In this document: piece by piece, positions 1 to 9,133 of the stretch | Position numbering within the stretch: position 1 is the first letter of the stretch | Layout: every line of letters starts with the position of its first letter | DNA from: Gottfriedia acidiceleris | GTDB taxonomy: Bacteria > Bacillota > Bacilli > Bacillales > Bacillaceae_G | NCBI RefSeq assembly: GCF_004138285.1 | Contig: NZ_SCFN01000001.1 | Coordinates: 310,001-374,000 of the forward strand | Direction of reading: 5' to 3' | Length of the DNA: 64,000 nt | Position numbers and translations under genes: made by a program | Notes under the pieces: model-generated | What the model was told of the DNA's origin: nothing | Seen by the model: only the letters and a program-made list of their open reading frames with translations | Databases searched by the model: none

Positions 1-171
1 ATTGTTGCAGATGGAACAAAAGAAGCGGAAGCACGTATTGAGCGCGTATTAACAACGGATCCTGGAATGGGTGTAGTTCGTCACGCTGATGCGGGTTATG
101 AGCTAGCTAAACAAACTGCTCGTGAAAGAGGAGTAAATATTCCAATGCTTGATAAAGGGACTGATAAGTAA
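1..171 (+). CDS. hutU: Urocanate hydratase, C-terminal end (partial)
   Basis: The window opens inside a reading frame whose last 56 codons match the C-terminus of urocanate hydratase, which converts urocanate to imidazolone propionate in histidine breakdown. Visible pieces include [13 protein letters not shown] and the ending [11 protein letters not shown]. The identification rests on this ending and on hutI following directly: the stop TAA shares its last A with the hutI ATG, which implies translational coupling in a hut operon. The 5' part is outside the window. Confidence 0.9.
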   Translation: MVADGTKEAEARIERVLTTDPGMGVVRHADAGYELAKQTARERGVNIPMLDKGTDK

Positions 172-1427
172 TGACAAAACCAATTTGGATTAAAAATGCA
201 GCTCAATTAGCAACGCTTGATTCTGAAGTTAAAGGCCCACGCTCAAAGGAAGCAATGTCAGTTCTTGGTTTAATTGAAGACGGAAGCTTATGGATTGAAG
301 ATGGAGTAATCAAAGCCGTTGGTACAACAAAAGAAATTCAAGATCGCTATGCAGAAGAAATTCATGAAGTAGAAGTAGTTGATGCAACAAACCATTTAGT
401 AACTCCTGGACTAGTGGATCCACATACACATGTAGTGTATGGTGGAAGCCGAGAACGTGAATTTGAAATGCGTCTTGAAGGTGCAACATATATGGATATT
501 ATGAATTCGGGTGGCGGAATTCATGCGACTGCCCGTATGACTCGTGAAGCGACTGAAGAAGAATTAATGGAACAAACTATGCGTCGTCTAGATTCATTCA
601 TTGCACACGGTGTGACAACTGTAGAAAGTAAAAGCGGTTATGGAATGGATTTAGAAACCGAGTTGAAACAGTTAAGAGTGATGAAAAAATTAAAAGAAAA
701 GCATGCAGTTGAATTAGTTCCTACTTTTATGGGTGCTCATGCAGTACCGAAAGAATTTAAAGGACGAGAAGATGAATTTGTTGATCACCTAATTAACGAC
801 ATGCTACCAATCATAGCAGAAGAAAAATTAGCTGAATTTAATGACGTATTCTGCGAAAAAGGTGTATTTACGCCAGAACAATCAGAGCGAATTTTAGAAG
901 CAGGAAAAAAATATGATCTAATTCCAAAAATTCATGCTGATGAAATTGAACCATATGGCGGAGCGGAATTAGCTGCAAAAGTTGGTGCTATTTCAGCCGA
1001 GCATTTATTAAAAGCTTCTGATGAGGGTATTTCTGCAATGGCTAAATCAGGTACAATTGCTTGTCTTCTACCTGCAACTGCGCTTTATTTACGTGAAGAT
1101 GCTGCAAAAGGTAGAAAAATGATTGATGAAGGAGTAGCTGTGGCAATTTCAACTGACTGTAATCCAGGTTCTTCACCAACAACTTCGATGCCACTTGTAA
1201 TGAATTTAGCTTGTATTTCAATGAGACTTACTCCTGCTGAAAGCTTAACGGCAGCAACATATAACGCTGCGTGTGCTATTAATCGCGAGGATAAAATTGG
1301 TTCTCTTGAAGTTGGAAAGCAAGCAGACATTGTATTATGGAATGTAAAAAACTATCAAGAATTACAATATTTATTTGGTGTTAACCATGTGAAATCTGTT
1401 TGGAAAAAAGGTATTAAGATTGTGTAA
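171..1427 (+). CDS. hutI: Imidazolonepropionase
   Basis: Cytoplasmic metal-dependent amidohydrolase that opens 4-imidazolone-5-propionate to N-formimino-glutamate, third step of histidine catabolism. The 418-residue length is normal for HutI. The metal-binding HTH motif lies near residue 86 (DPHTHVVYGG), further ligands in IHADEIEPYGG and the substrate/metal loop STDCNPGSSPT. It starts on the A of the hutU stop codon, so the two are coupled. In Bacillus subtilis hutI is followed by hutG and hutM; here an MFS transporter follows instead and no hutG is seen in the window. Confidence 0.96.
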   Translation: MTKPIWIKNAAQLATLDSEVKGPRSKEAMSVLGLIEDGSLWIEDGVIKAVGTTKEIQDRYAEEIHEVEVVDATNHLVTPGLVDPHTHVVYGGSREREFEMRLEGATYMDIMNSGGGIHATARMTREATEEELMEQTMRRLDSFIAHGVTTVESKSGYGMDLETELKQLRVMKKLKEKHAVELVPTFMGAHAVPKEFKGREDEFVDHLINDMLPIIAEEKLAEFNDVFCEKGVFTPEQSERILEAGKKYDLIPKIHADEIEPYGGAELAAKVGAISAEHLLKASDEGISAMAKSGTIACLLPATALYLREDAAKGRKMIDEGVAVAISTDCNPGSSPTTSMPLVMNLACISMRLTPAESLTAATYNAACAINREDKIGSLEVGKQADIVLWNVKNYQELQYLFGVNHVKSVWKKGIKIV

Positions 1428-1497
1428 TTAGTCGCAGAAAATGATAAAACAATGGGGGTCCCTTCTGATAAAAATTAAATAGGAGGAACTAGCTTTA

Positions 1498-2805
1498 ATG
1501 AAAAATAATTATAGATTCTTTATCATTTTTATGATCATTATGATCACAATTGTTAATTATATCGACCGAGGTGCAATTGCATATGCACAGGCAGAGATAA
1601 TTAAAGAGTTTGGTTTAAGTCCTATAAGTTGGGGTAAAATCCTAGGTTACTTCGGATATGGCTATATATTTGGAGCATTATTTGGTGGAGCTTTCGCCGA
1701 TAAAAAAGGACCTAAATTTATGTGGATACTTGCCGCAACTGCCTGGTCAATTTTTGAATTAGGCACTGTATTTGCTGGTAATTTAGGTGCAACTTTATTT
1801 GGTGGATCAGCTTTAGCTGGATTTGCAGTTTTCCGAGTATTATTTGGATTTGCAGAAGGTCCTACCCTCTCAACAATGAATAAAACTATGGCCAACTGGG
1901 TTTCTCCGAAAGAAAGAGGGTTTGCAGTTGCGCTTGGTTTAGTAGGTACACCGGTAGGAGCACTTATTACTGCACCAATCGTAGTTGCTCTATTATCAGT
2001 TGCAAATTGGAAAGTGACATTTATTATTCTTGGGGTAGTTGGTTTAATTTGGGCATTTATTTGGTCTAAAGTATTTACAAACCTACCAGAAGAAAATCCA
2101 AACGTCACAAAACAAGAACTTGAGTTAATCCGTTTGAATAATCCGGTTAGTGGAAAAAGTGAACAAGAATCTACACCATGGTACTATTTTTTCAAAAATC
2201 CTACTCTAGTAATGAATGCAATTGGTTATTTCGCCTTTTTATATGTAAATATATTATTACTTACTTGGACGCCAAAATATTTACAAGATGAATTCGGTTT
2301 TTCATTAGCATCACTCGGATTCGTTGGAATGATTCCATGGATTGGAGCTATTTTTACAGGTTTACTAGGCGGAAAAATATCAGATTCACTTCTTAGAAAA
2401 ACAGGAAATTTACGTATTGCTAGATCTTGGTTCACAGTTATTTCATTATTCTTTACAGCAATTTGTTTCATGCTAATTCCAACAGTTCACAGTGCTACAG
2501 CAGTCTTAATCTTAATGTGTATTGGTAATGCATTTAACTATTTACCAAACTCGATTTATTGGACAGTAGTATTAGATACAGAACCTAAAAAAGCTGGAAC
2601 ATTTGGTGGAGTAACACATTTCATCGCAAATCTTGCTACAATTATTGCACCAACCTTAACAGGGAGCCTAGTAGCAAAACACGGATATAGTGCAATGTTT
2701 ATCGCAGCATCAATCGCAGTAACATTAGGAATGGTTGCAATGATATTTGTTAAACCAGGTAAACGAGAAAATACAGCTAGACCTTCGAATGATCTTGCTG
2801 GTTAA
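1498..2805 (+). CDS. MFS transporter, anion:cation symporter-like
   Basis: A 435-residue polytopic membrane protein with about 12 hydrophobic segments. The N-terminal NYIDRGAIAYA and the loop GAFADKKGPKFMW correspond to the start and the TM2-3 motif A of the anion:cation symporter (glucarate/hexuronate/phthalate-type) branch of the major facilitator superfamily. A good GGAGG precedes the ATG by about ten bases. It sits 70 bp after hutI and before a strong terminator, so it may be the last gene of the hut transcript and carry histidine, urocanate or a related acid; that substrate is inference. Confidence 0.85.
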   Translation: MKNNYRFFIIFMIIMITIVNYIDRGAIAYAQAEIIKEFGLSPISWGKILGYFGYGYIFGALFGGAFADKKGPKFMWILAATAWSIFELGTVFAGNLGATLFGGSALAGFAVFRVLFGFAEGPTLSTMNKTMANWVSPKERGFAVALGLVGTPVGALITAPIVVALLSVANWKVTFIILGVVGLIWAFIWSKVFTNLPEENPNVTKQELELIRLNNPVSGKSEQESTPWYYFFKNPTLVMNAIGYFAFLYVNILLLTWTPKYLQDEFGFSLASLGFVGMIPWIGAIFTGLLGGKISDSLLRKTGNLRIARSWFTVISLFFTAICFMLIPTVHSATAVLILMCIGNAFNYLPNSIYWTVVLDTEPKKAGTFGGVTHFIANLATIIAPTLTGSLVAKHGYSAMFIAASIAVTLGMVAMIFVKPGKRENTARPSNDLAG

Positions 2806-2813
2806 TAACTTTT

Positions 2814-2848
2814 AAAAAGAGAAATTGTTTCGGCAATTTCTCTTTTTT
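2814..2848 (+). terminator. Rho-independent terminator after the MFS gene
   Basis: A stem with arms AAAAAGAGAAATTG and CAATTTCTCTTTTTT around a TTTCGG loop, ending in a T run, begins 8 bases after the stop codon. Confidence 0.9.
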
Positions 2849-2882
2849 CTATATTAAGGATAATTAAACCACCATAAATGAT

Positions 2883-2914
2883 AAACCCTTTTTTCTATTG
2901 ATGAAAGGGTTTTT
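2883..2914. terminator. Second hairpin, AAACCCTTT / AAAGGGTTT
   Basis: A 9-bp inverted repeat with a T run on the plus strand and an A run on the other side. It backs up the preceding terminator and isolates the first protease gene from the hut transcript. Confidence 0.6.
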
Positions 2915-2988
2915 AGTGTGGAGACAAGGTCCTATAAATCTGAGTACACAATATTACTTTATCAATGTTAATTTTAAAAAGAAAAAAC

Positions 2989-3036
2989 TTGACGTAATTT
3001 TCGGAATATTAAAAATACATAAACTGCAAATATACT
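2989..3036 (+). promoter_or_regulatory. Protease promoter block 1
   Basis: A 35-bp block (2989-3023) starting TTGACG, with core AATTTTCGGAAT and ending CATAAA, is followed by TATACT at 3031. The block at 11512 before protease 2 matches it at 29 of 35 positions, with the -10-like TATAAT at exactly the same 42-base offset. The first hexamer looks like a -35 but is too far from the TATA element, so the block is better read as a regulator binding site overlapping a sigma-A promoter (inference). Confidence 0.6.
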
Positions 3037-3185
3037 AAAAATGTAGTATTGAAAATGACAGGTTGTGATAAATGATTAAACAAATTTTCGTAATGGTGAG
3101 CTAATAGAAAGACGTACAAAACAAAAAGCAAATTTGAAACAAGGGAACATCATCTTAGCAGTTTTACACGAAAGGGAGAGGGAAA

Positions 3186-6100
3186 TTGAAAAAATATATT
3201 GTAATGAAAGTCTCTACACTTACGCTCGGAGCAGGATTACTAACTAGCAGTTTGTATATCCCAAATAGTACAATACCAGCAAAAGCTGTTGGACCTACTT
3301 CCGCAGAGTCCATTTTAGCCAAAATGACTCTTGAACAAAAACAAGCAATCAACAAACTGCAAACAATGGAAGAAAGTGGGCTCATGTTGTCACAAGACAC
3401 AAATTTAGACAGTGATGCAGAGCTATCCGTCATTGTCCAATTCAAGTCTGAGCCTGCTAAAACTGCGGTTGTAATGGAAGAACTGAAAGGGAAAACCCTC
3501 TCTTCTTCTGAAGCACAAACGAATGTGGAAAATGAGCATAAAAAATTTCAAACGGATTTACAAAATGTGTTTAAAAAAGAACTGGCTCAAAAGAAATCCC
3601 CATTCAAAATCACGAAATCTTACAAACGAGTATTTAATGGGGTTGCGATGACGCTACCTGCCAATAAGGTAAAAGAATTACTTCAATCAGATGCAGTAAA
3701 AGCAGTTTGGAGTAATGCGCAAATGCAAGCAGAGCCGCCAATCGAAGATCAAGTAACTAACGGTACATTCACAACAAAAGTATCCGAAAGCAGCGCAGTA
3801 ATGGGTGTGGACAAGCTTCATCAGGAAGGATATACCGGCAAAGGAATCAAAGTAGGTGTGATTGATACAGGGATCGACTATAATCACCCTGATTTAAAGG
3901 CTGCTTATAAAGGCGGATATGATTTTGTGGATAATGATAATGACCCAATGGAAACCACATATGATGATTGGAATAAATCAGGGCAACCAGAAGATTCTAA
4001 CGGCAGCAAGTACTATACAGTGCATGGCACTCACGTAGCAGGTATCATTGCAGGACAAGGAACGAATAAATCTGATTATGCCGTAACCGGAATTGCGCCT
4101 GAGGCAGATCTCTATTCGTACCGGGTTCTAGGTGCCTATGGAAGAGGGACGACAGATAACATTATCGCCGCAATTGATAAGGCAGTAACTGACGGAATGG
4201 ATGTCATTAATTTATCTCTTGGTAGTTCAATTAACGATTCATTAGATCCCGCGAGTATCGCTATTAACAACTCTGTATTAGCTGGGGTCGTGGCAGTAGT
4301 TGCAGCTGGCAATAGCGGAAATGGTCTTTATACTCTCGGAACTCCTGGTTCGGCAGCACTAGCTTTAACCGTAGGGGCAAGTAGCGCACCTATTACATTC
4401 CCTACCTTTAAAGGTTCGTTGCAAGTAGGAAATGAGTCTACACCAGCTGATTTACGTTTTATGGGAAAAGGATTCCCAGATCACATCGAAAGTTTGAAAG
4501 GGAAATCCCTTCCAATTATGGACGTAAACTATGGATTTGAGCAAGACTATATTAATCAAGATGTAACGGGGAAAATCGTTCTGATGCGTCGTAATGATGG
4601 GACTCTTACCCAGAACATTAAAATTGCGATTGCAAAAGGAGCAGCCGCTATTTTCATTTGGAACGATAATCCAACAGAAGGACAAATTCCTATCCTTTTA
4701 CCAGATAGCTACGATCTTGTTCCTGTCTTTTCAGTGAACAATGAACAAGGTCTGCAACTTAAAGAAAAAGCAGCAAGCAACAATGCGGTATTTTCCTTTA
4801 ATGAAATGGGAAGCGTTAAGTCTATAGGTGATCTTCTTGCTGATTTCAGCTCTCGTGGTCCAGCCCGTCCATCATTCGATATAAAACCGGAAGTCACTGC
4901 TCCAGGTGTAGCAATCATGTCAACAGTCCCATCATATAACAATGGTCCGTCCCATATTGGCGATTACCAATATTCCTATGCAAGACTCTCTGGAACATCA
5001 ATGGCAACGCCTAATGTAACCGGGGTTGCCGCGCTCATGTTGCAAGCGAATCCCAACTTACAGCCAGAAGATGTAAAAACAACACTTATGAATACTGCGG
5101 ACCCATTAGCACAGTCATATAGTGTGTATGAAGAGGGTGCAGGCCGAGTAGATGCTTACGAAGCGGTACACGCTGATACACAAATCCAGGTGGAAGATAA
5201 AACCACAACATTGATCGATGGAAAATATAAGAAAATCAAAGAAGAAACAGGCGAGATCAGTTTTGGGCTGCTTACATACAATGGAGAGGACATACTAGAT
5301 TCTCGTTCCGTGACCTTGCAAAATAATGGAAAACAGCAAAAAACTTTTAATGTAGATGTGCATTTCCAAACTAATGAAAGAGGATCAAAGGATGCTGTGA
5401 AGAATGGTGTGAAAATCTTGACAGATTCTACTGTTAAAGTGAAAGGAAATAGCCAAAAGAAAGCGACGTTATCACTCTTCATTCCTAAATCAGCTGAAAA
5501 AGGTCCATATGAAGGATATATTGTGTATACCAACCAAAACAACCCAGCTGAAACATACCAAGTTCCTTTTGCAGTTCGTTATGTGGAAGAAGGTATCGAA
5601 ATTGATAATAGTGATCCAATCAATCCAATGTTTAGAACCCTTGATGGTATAACGGAATCTTTTGCACCAATAACCTTTAATGGAACTGGAGCATCGGTAA
5701 TACTTAAATCACCTATGAAATCCATTGATTTGGTACTTGTTGATGCCAAAACAAATAAAGAGATTGGATATGTAGGTACTTTGGATGGCACAAAGATTGA
5801 GGAGAATGTAGTCCATGGAATAGGTCCTTTCATGGGTGCTGTTCCAGGGCAGTATGGTAAAGGGTACTATTATCCATTTACAAATAATCCAGATGAACCA
5901 ATCTTATCGGAACCAACATTGGCAGAATCAGGACAGTATTACCTGAAATTCATCGCAACTAGTGAAAGTGGCAAAACGTACACTGCTAACAGAAATTTTT
6001 TAATTGATAATACACCTGTTCAATACAATCTAAATCAAAAACCTGGCATCATTGAAGTGGATCCGGAACAAACCAGTTATACATTCTCTGGCAAGGTATT

Positions 6101-7364
6101 TGACAAAGAGACGGAAGAGATGTTCGCAGCTGGCTTACTAGGAACAAAAAGGCAGTATTTGTATAATATACAAGAAAATACAATAGCTTCAAACGATGTT
6201 TATCCTTGGATACCGGGTGCATTTATTTATGCAGATGATAATGGATATTTTCAATACGAAACGCCGATTGATGGAAAAACTATTAAACGAGTTTCCTTAT
6301 ATTTAGGTGATTATGTAGGGACTGGGGACTATTGGTTCAATTCATTCACCTTTATTCCAAAGGGTACTTCTTATATCAAAGCATCTACTGACAAGCAAAC
6401 TATTAATACAAATGATTCTACAATAGTCACGCTTACTTCAAAACATATGAAAAATTTTACTGGTAGTGAGTTTACAGTTCGTGTTCCAAAACAATTGAAC
6501 GTGGAAGACATAAAAGTAAATACTGCTTTTGCCGATAAGGGACAAGTGAACGTAACATCACAAACAAGTGACAGTAGCTATAACTATATAACAATTACGG
6601 TCAAGCGTGATGGAAGTCAAATGATGTCTGATGATGAGCTTCCTTTAGTGGACTTAAAGGTGAAGGTTCCTACTGACATACCTATGAGTAATCTTTCAAG
6701 ACCATTCGTAGTCAATGTGACAGCGGCGTACGGATTAGATAGCGATGGGAAGAAAGTACCGGTAACTAGAGATTTAGGTGCTGCAGGTGCCGCACAGTTT
6801 CTTGTACACCTAAGCTACTCCAAGCAGACGTTTTATAACCTAGTTCCAGAAGGGTTAGTTCCAGGGGTAGAAAACTACAATACGATTGGAGCAAACGTTA
6901 AATTAATTGATGCTTTTGGTAAAGAGTATCGAGGTTCATTCGATGCGAATGGAGCTCAAAGAAATGTTACATTCAATTATCTGCCATTAACTGAGAAACC
7001 ATTCACCTTTGTAGAAGACATTCCAGGGCACTTTACAGTAACCAAACAAATCAAAGCAGGAAGATCTATCGACGATAAGTACGTGGGTACCAACCGTCCT
7101 GGTTTTGTTCGACCTATTGTTGCAGGGGATGTAAACAAGGACAACGTGATAGATATCCTAGATGCAATCTATATTCAAACTTATTGGGGAACAAATAAAC
7201 GTAGCGCAGATATTAACTTTGACGGAACTGTAGATACAAAAGATCTAGCATTTGTGCAAAAAAACTTTTTACGTCAAAATGTAAGTGTGAATAATCCACC
7301 GACACCTAAGAAAAAGTATAAAGGCATTACATTAGAAAAGATTTTAAAAGAGTTACAACCTTAA
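3186..7364 (+). CDS. Secreted S8 subtilisin-like protease with dockerin-like C-terminus (paralogue 1)
   Basis: A 1,392-residue exported serine protease of the Vpr/minor extracellular type. The TTG start is preceded by GGGAGAGGG. Order: signal peptide (about 1-34), I9-like propeptide (about 75-180), S8 catalytic domain with D227 (IDTGIDYNHPD), H280 (HGTHVAG), oxyanion N376 and S605 (GTSMATP), with an inserted PA domain (about 440-545), then Fn3/beta-sandwich regions. Residues about 1313-1370 form a dockerin type I-like module with two calcium-loop motifs (DVNKDNVIDILD, DINFDGTVDTKD), followed by a tail containing KKYKGITLEKIL. All catalytic residues are intact. Two paralogues follow at 11.6 and 15.8 kb. 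Confidence 0.93.
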   Translation: MKKYIVMKVSTLTLGAGLLTSSLYIPNSTIPAKAVGPTSAESILAKMTLEQKQAINKLQTMEESGLMLSQDTNLDSDAELSVIVQFKSEPAKTAVVMEELKGKTLSSSEAQTNVENEHKKFQTDLQNVFKKELAQKKSPFKITKSYKRVFNGVAMTLPANKVKELLQSDAVKAVWSNAQMQAEPPIEDQVTNGTFTTKVSESSAVMGVDKLHQEGYTGKGIKVGVIDTGIDYNHPDLKAAYKGGYDFVDNDNDPMETTYDDWNKSGQPEDSNGSKYYTVHGTHVAGIIAGQGTNKSDYAVTGIAPEADLYSYRVLGAYGRGTTDNIIAAIDKAVTDGMDVINLSLGSSINDSLDPASIAINNSVLAGVVAVVAAGNSGNGLYTLGTPGSAALALTVGASSAPITFPTFKGSLQVGNESTPADLRFMGKGFPDHIESLKGKSLPIMDVNYGFEQDYINQDVTGKIVLMRRNDGTLTQNIKIAIAKGAAAIFIWNDNPTEGQIPILLPDSYDLVPVFSVNNEQGLQLKEKAASNNAVFSFNEMGSVKSIGDLLADFSSRGPARPSFDIKPEVTAPGVAIMSTVPSYNNGPSHIGDYQYSYARLSGTSMATPNVTGVAALMLQANPNLQPEDVKTTLMNTADPLAQSYSVYEEGAGRVDAYEAVHADTQIQVEDKTTTLIDGKYKKIKEETGEISFGLLTYNGEDILDSRSVTLQNNGKQQKTFNVDVHFQTNERGSKDAVKNGVKILTDSTVKVKGNSQKKATLSLFIPKSAEKGPYEGYIVYTNQNNPAETYQVPFAVRYVEEGIEIDNSDPINPMFRTLDGITESFAPITFNGTGASVILKSPMKSIDLVLVDAKTNKEIGYVGTLDGTKIEENVVHGIGPFMGAVPGQYGKGYYYPFTNNPDEPILSEPTLAESGQYYLKFIATSESGKTYTANRNFLIDNTPVQYNLNQKPGIIEVDPEQTSYTFSGKVFDKETEEMFAAGLLGTKRQYLYNIQENTIASNDVYPWIPGAFIYADDNGYFQYETPIDGKTIKRVSLYLGDYVGTGDYWFNSFTFIPKGTSYIKASTDKQTINTNDSTIVTLTSKHMKNFTGSEFTVRVPKQLNVEDIKVNTAFADKGQVNVTSQTSDSSYNYITITVKRDGSQMMSDDELPLVDLKVKVPTDIPMSNLSRPFVVNVTAAYGLDSDGKKVPVTRDLGAAGAAQFLVHLSYSKQTFYNLVPEGLVPGVENYNTIGANVKLIDAFGKEYRGSFDANGAQRNVTFNYLPLTEKPFTFVEDIPGHFTVTKQIKAGRSIDDKYVGTNRPGFVRPIVAGDVNKDNVIDILDAIYIQTYWGTNKRSADINFDGTVDTKDLAFVQKNFLRQNVSVNNPPTPKKKYKGITLEKILKELQP

Positions 7365-7438
7365 AATCTGAAGCTAGAAAACTAGGCCGAATAGTCTAGT
7401 TCTAATTTCAGTAAAAGTATGAAGAGTTGAGTCTTAAC

Positions 7439-7478
7439 AAAAAGGGTAAATTCAAAATATATGAATTTACCCTTTTTA
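7439..7478 (+). terminator. Terminator after protease 1
   Basis: Perfect stem AAAAAGGGTAAATTCA / TGAATTTACCCTTTTT with a short loop, 75 bases after the stop codon. Confidence 0.9.
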
Positions 7479-7547
7479 CTATTTAATTAGGATTTTTAAA
7501 AAGCTAAAACCTTTACTTATAAAAATCGAGTTAATATCCTGGTATAC

Positions 7548-7575
7548 TTGACATGCAACTTATTTGTTGCATAAT
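7548..7575 (+). promoter_or_regulatory. Sigma-A promoter with embedded operator for the ArsR gene
   Basis: TTGACA at 7548-7553 and CATAAT at 7570-7575 with 16-bp spacing. Between them lies a perfect inverted repeat TGCAAC-TTATTT-GTTGCA (7554-7571) that fills the spacer. This is the position expected for an autorepressor site of the ArsR-type regulator that follows. The predicted transcription start is near 7582, only a few bases before the annotated ATG. Confidence 0.7.
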
Positions 7576-7584
7576 ATATAAATA

Positions 7585-7920
7585 ATGAGGAGGTTGAATG
7601 AGATCGATCAGGTTTTTAAAGCACTTGCCGATTCAAGTCGTAGAAAACTCCTTGACGAGCTTTTTATGAATAACGGCCAAACATTAAGTGAATTATGTCA
7701 ACATCTTGAAATGAGTAGACAAGCAGTTACAAAACACCTAGTGATACTAGAAGAAGCGAATCTTGTTGTAGTACAGTGGCACGGGCGAAATAAACTTCAT
7801 TATCTTAATTCGGTACCAATTAATGAAATTTCTAAACGATGGATTAACAAGTACGAAAAAAGTCAATTAGAAGCACTGAGTGAATTAAAAAATGAACTTG
7901 AGGAGGGCAATAAGAAATGA
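7585..7920 (+). CDS. ArsR/SmtB-family winged-helix repressor
   Basis: A 111-residue winged-helix regulator: FKALADSSRRKLLDELF at the start, recognition helix region EMSRQAVTKHLVILEEANLV, then the wing. It lacks the ELCVCD metal site of metal-sensing ArsR proteins, so it belongs to the non-metal type that is usually paired with SRPBCC proteins. The start is unclear: ATG at 7585 overlaps an AGGAGG (7588-7593) that is too close to the in-frame TTG at 7594, and the promoter would leave almost no leader. The last codons overlap the next gene by ATGA. Confidence 0.88.
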   Translation: MRRLNEIDQVFKALADSSRRKLLDELFMNNGQTLSELCQHLEMSRQAVTKHLVILEEANLVVVQWHGRNKLHYLNSVPINEISKRWINKYEKSQLEALSELKNELEEGNKK

Positions 7921-8372
7921 ATAGACCACAATTTGTTTATGTTACATACATTGCAACTACACCTGAAAAACTTTGGGAAGCATTAACAAATACCAAATTT
8001 ACTGAAAAATACTTTTTCGGAACTGCAATTGAATCTGATTGGAAAGTAGGGTCAACTGTTTCCTATTTACGAAATGGAGAGGTTACAGATTACGGAACGA
8101 TATTAAAATGTGAACCAAATCGTTTACTTTCTTTTACTTGGAATCACACAGATGATCCGACGAACCGTACAGAACCTTCAATCGTCACATTTACTTTAAA
8201 AGAATTAGAGTCCACAGTTAGATTAACGCTAAAACATGAAAATCTAGAACCGACTGATTTAGTAGATCGTGATGACACATTTGAAGGATTAAACAATGGC
8301 TGGCCAGCAATTTTAAGTAACTTAAAAAGCTTGCTTGAAACAGGGGAAACACTGCCACCTATTTCTATTTAA
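7917..8372 (+). CDS. SRPBCC (AHSA1/START-like) protein
   Basis: A 151-residue single-domain protein of the SRPBCC fold, with the family start FVYVTYIATTPEKLWEALT, the central YFFGTAIESDWKVGS and a C-terminal helix GWPAILSNLKSLLETG. Such proteins bind small hydrophobic ligands in a deep pocket. It overlaps the ArsR-family gene by four bases; ArsR/SRPBCC pairs are common in Bacilli and are usually autoregulated. The ligand is unknown. Confidence 0.88.
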   Translation: MNRPQFVYVTYIATTPEKLWEALTNTKFTEKYFFGTAIESDWKVGSTVSYLRNGEVTDYGTILKCEPNRLLSFTWNHTDDPTNRTEPSIVTFTLKELESTVRLTLKHENLEPTDLVDRDDTFEGLNNGWPAILSNLKSLLETGETLPPISI

Positions 8373-8402
8373 TTAAATATCAGTGACCCATAAGCGATCA
8401 GT

Positions 8403-8435
8403 ACCACGAGGAATAAAATGCCTTGTGGTTTTTTG
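8403..8435 (+). terminator. Terminator after ArsR/SRPBCC operon
   Basis: ACCACGAGG / CCTTGTGGT stem (one G-T pair) followed by TTTTTT. Confidence 0.8.
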
Positions 8436-8637
8436 TCTTTATTTAATGAGTTCTGGGCTTTATCGATATATCAACGAAAAGCCGTATTTTATCAACGAGT
8501 TTAATTAATATCTCAACCAATTTCTGTATTATTTCAAAGTAGTTCATAATTTTATCAATACTGTTCAAAAGTGTTCGTTTGATTGGGAATAGCACCCATC
8601 TAAAGACAGCGATAACTTTTTAATCAATTCAATTTAC

Positions 8638-8692
8638 ATATATCTTATTATAAGATATATTCTATATATAAGATATAATCGTATTATACGAT
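8638..8692 (+). promoter_or_regulatory. Two palindromes around the MarR-gene promoter
   Basis: A perfect 23-bp palindrome at 8638-8660 (arms ATATATCTTAT and ATAAGATATAT around T) and a perfect 15-bp palindrome at 8678-8692 (ATCGTAT-T-ATACGAT). A consensus TATAAT at 8674-8679 lies between them and touches the second. The RBS AAGGAG follows at 8695-8700. This is a typical arrangement for a self-repressing MarR regulator. Confidence 0.7.
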
Positions 8693-8707
8693 ATAAGGAG
8701 AATCAAC

Positions 8708-9133
8708 ATGGATAAAGAAATTAAACAATTGAATCAACTATGGACCGATATTTACTATCTTTTACGATATAAGCATAAAGAAAATATTACGCACCAAAGC
8801 GTTCGGATTTTACAAATGATTGATAAAGAAGATGAGGTCGGGATAAAGGATATTGCTGAAGGGATTAAAGTCTCTCACAATACAGCATCAGAACATGTTA
8901 AACGTTTACTAGAAAAAGAATATGTTTATAAAACCCGTGGTGAGATGGATCAACGAAAAGTAATCCTAATGCTTACTGATTTAGGGAAACAAGTTTTGTT
9001 ACAAAATTCAAGTTTAAATGAAGAAAAACTTCAACAGCTTCTTTTTGAACAGATGACAGAACAAGAAAGAGAAACGATTTTAATAGCCTTTAATTTAATG
9101 AAAGAGAGGGCTCAAAATGTACGCGATTATTAA
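8708..9133 (+). CDS. MarR-family transcriptional regulator
   Basis: A 141-residue winged-helix protein: N-terminal dimer helices, HTH region DIAEGIKVSHNTASEHVKRLLEKEYVYKTR and a wing with MDQRKVILMLTDLGK, all MarR hallmarks. AAGGAG lies 7 bases before the ATG. The two palindromes upstream are likely its operators. It overlaps the next gene by 17 bases, so it probably controls that membrane protein. Confidence 0.92.
   Translation: MDKEIKQLNQLWTDIYYLLRYKHKENITHQSVRILQMIDKEDEVGIKDIAEGIKVSHNTASEHVKRLLEKEYVYKTRGEMDQRKVILMLTDLGKQVLLQNSSLNEEKLQQLLFEQMTEQERETILIAFNLMKERAQNVRDY

Noticed and set aside
3072-3104. 10-codon ORF in the leader of protease 1 as a leader peptide
   Set aside because: No RBS and no equivalent in the protease 2 leader.
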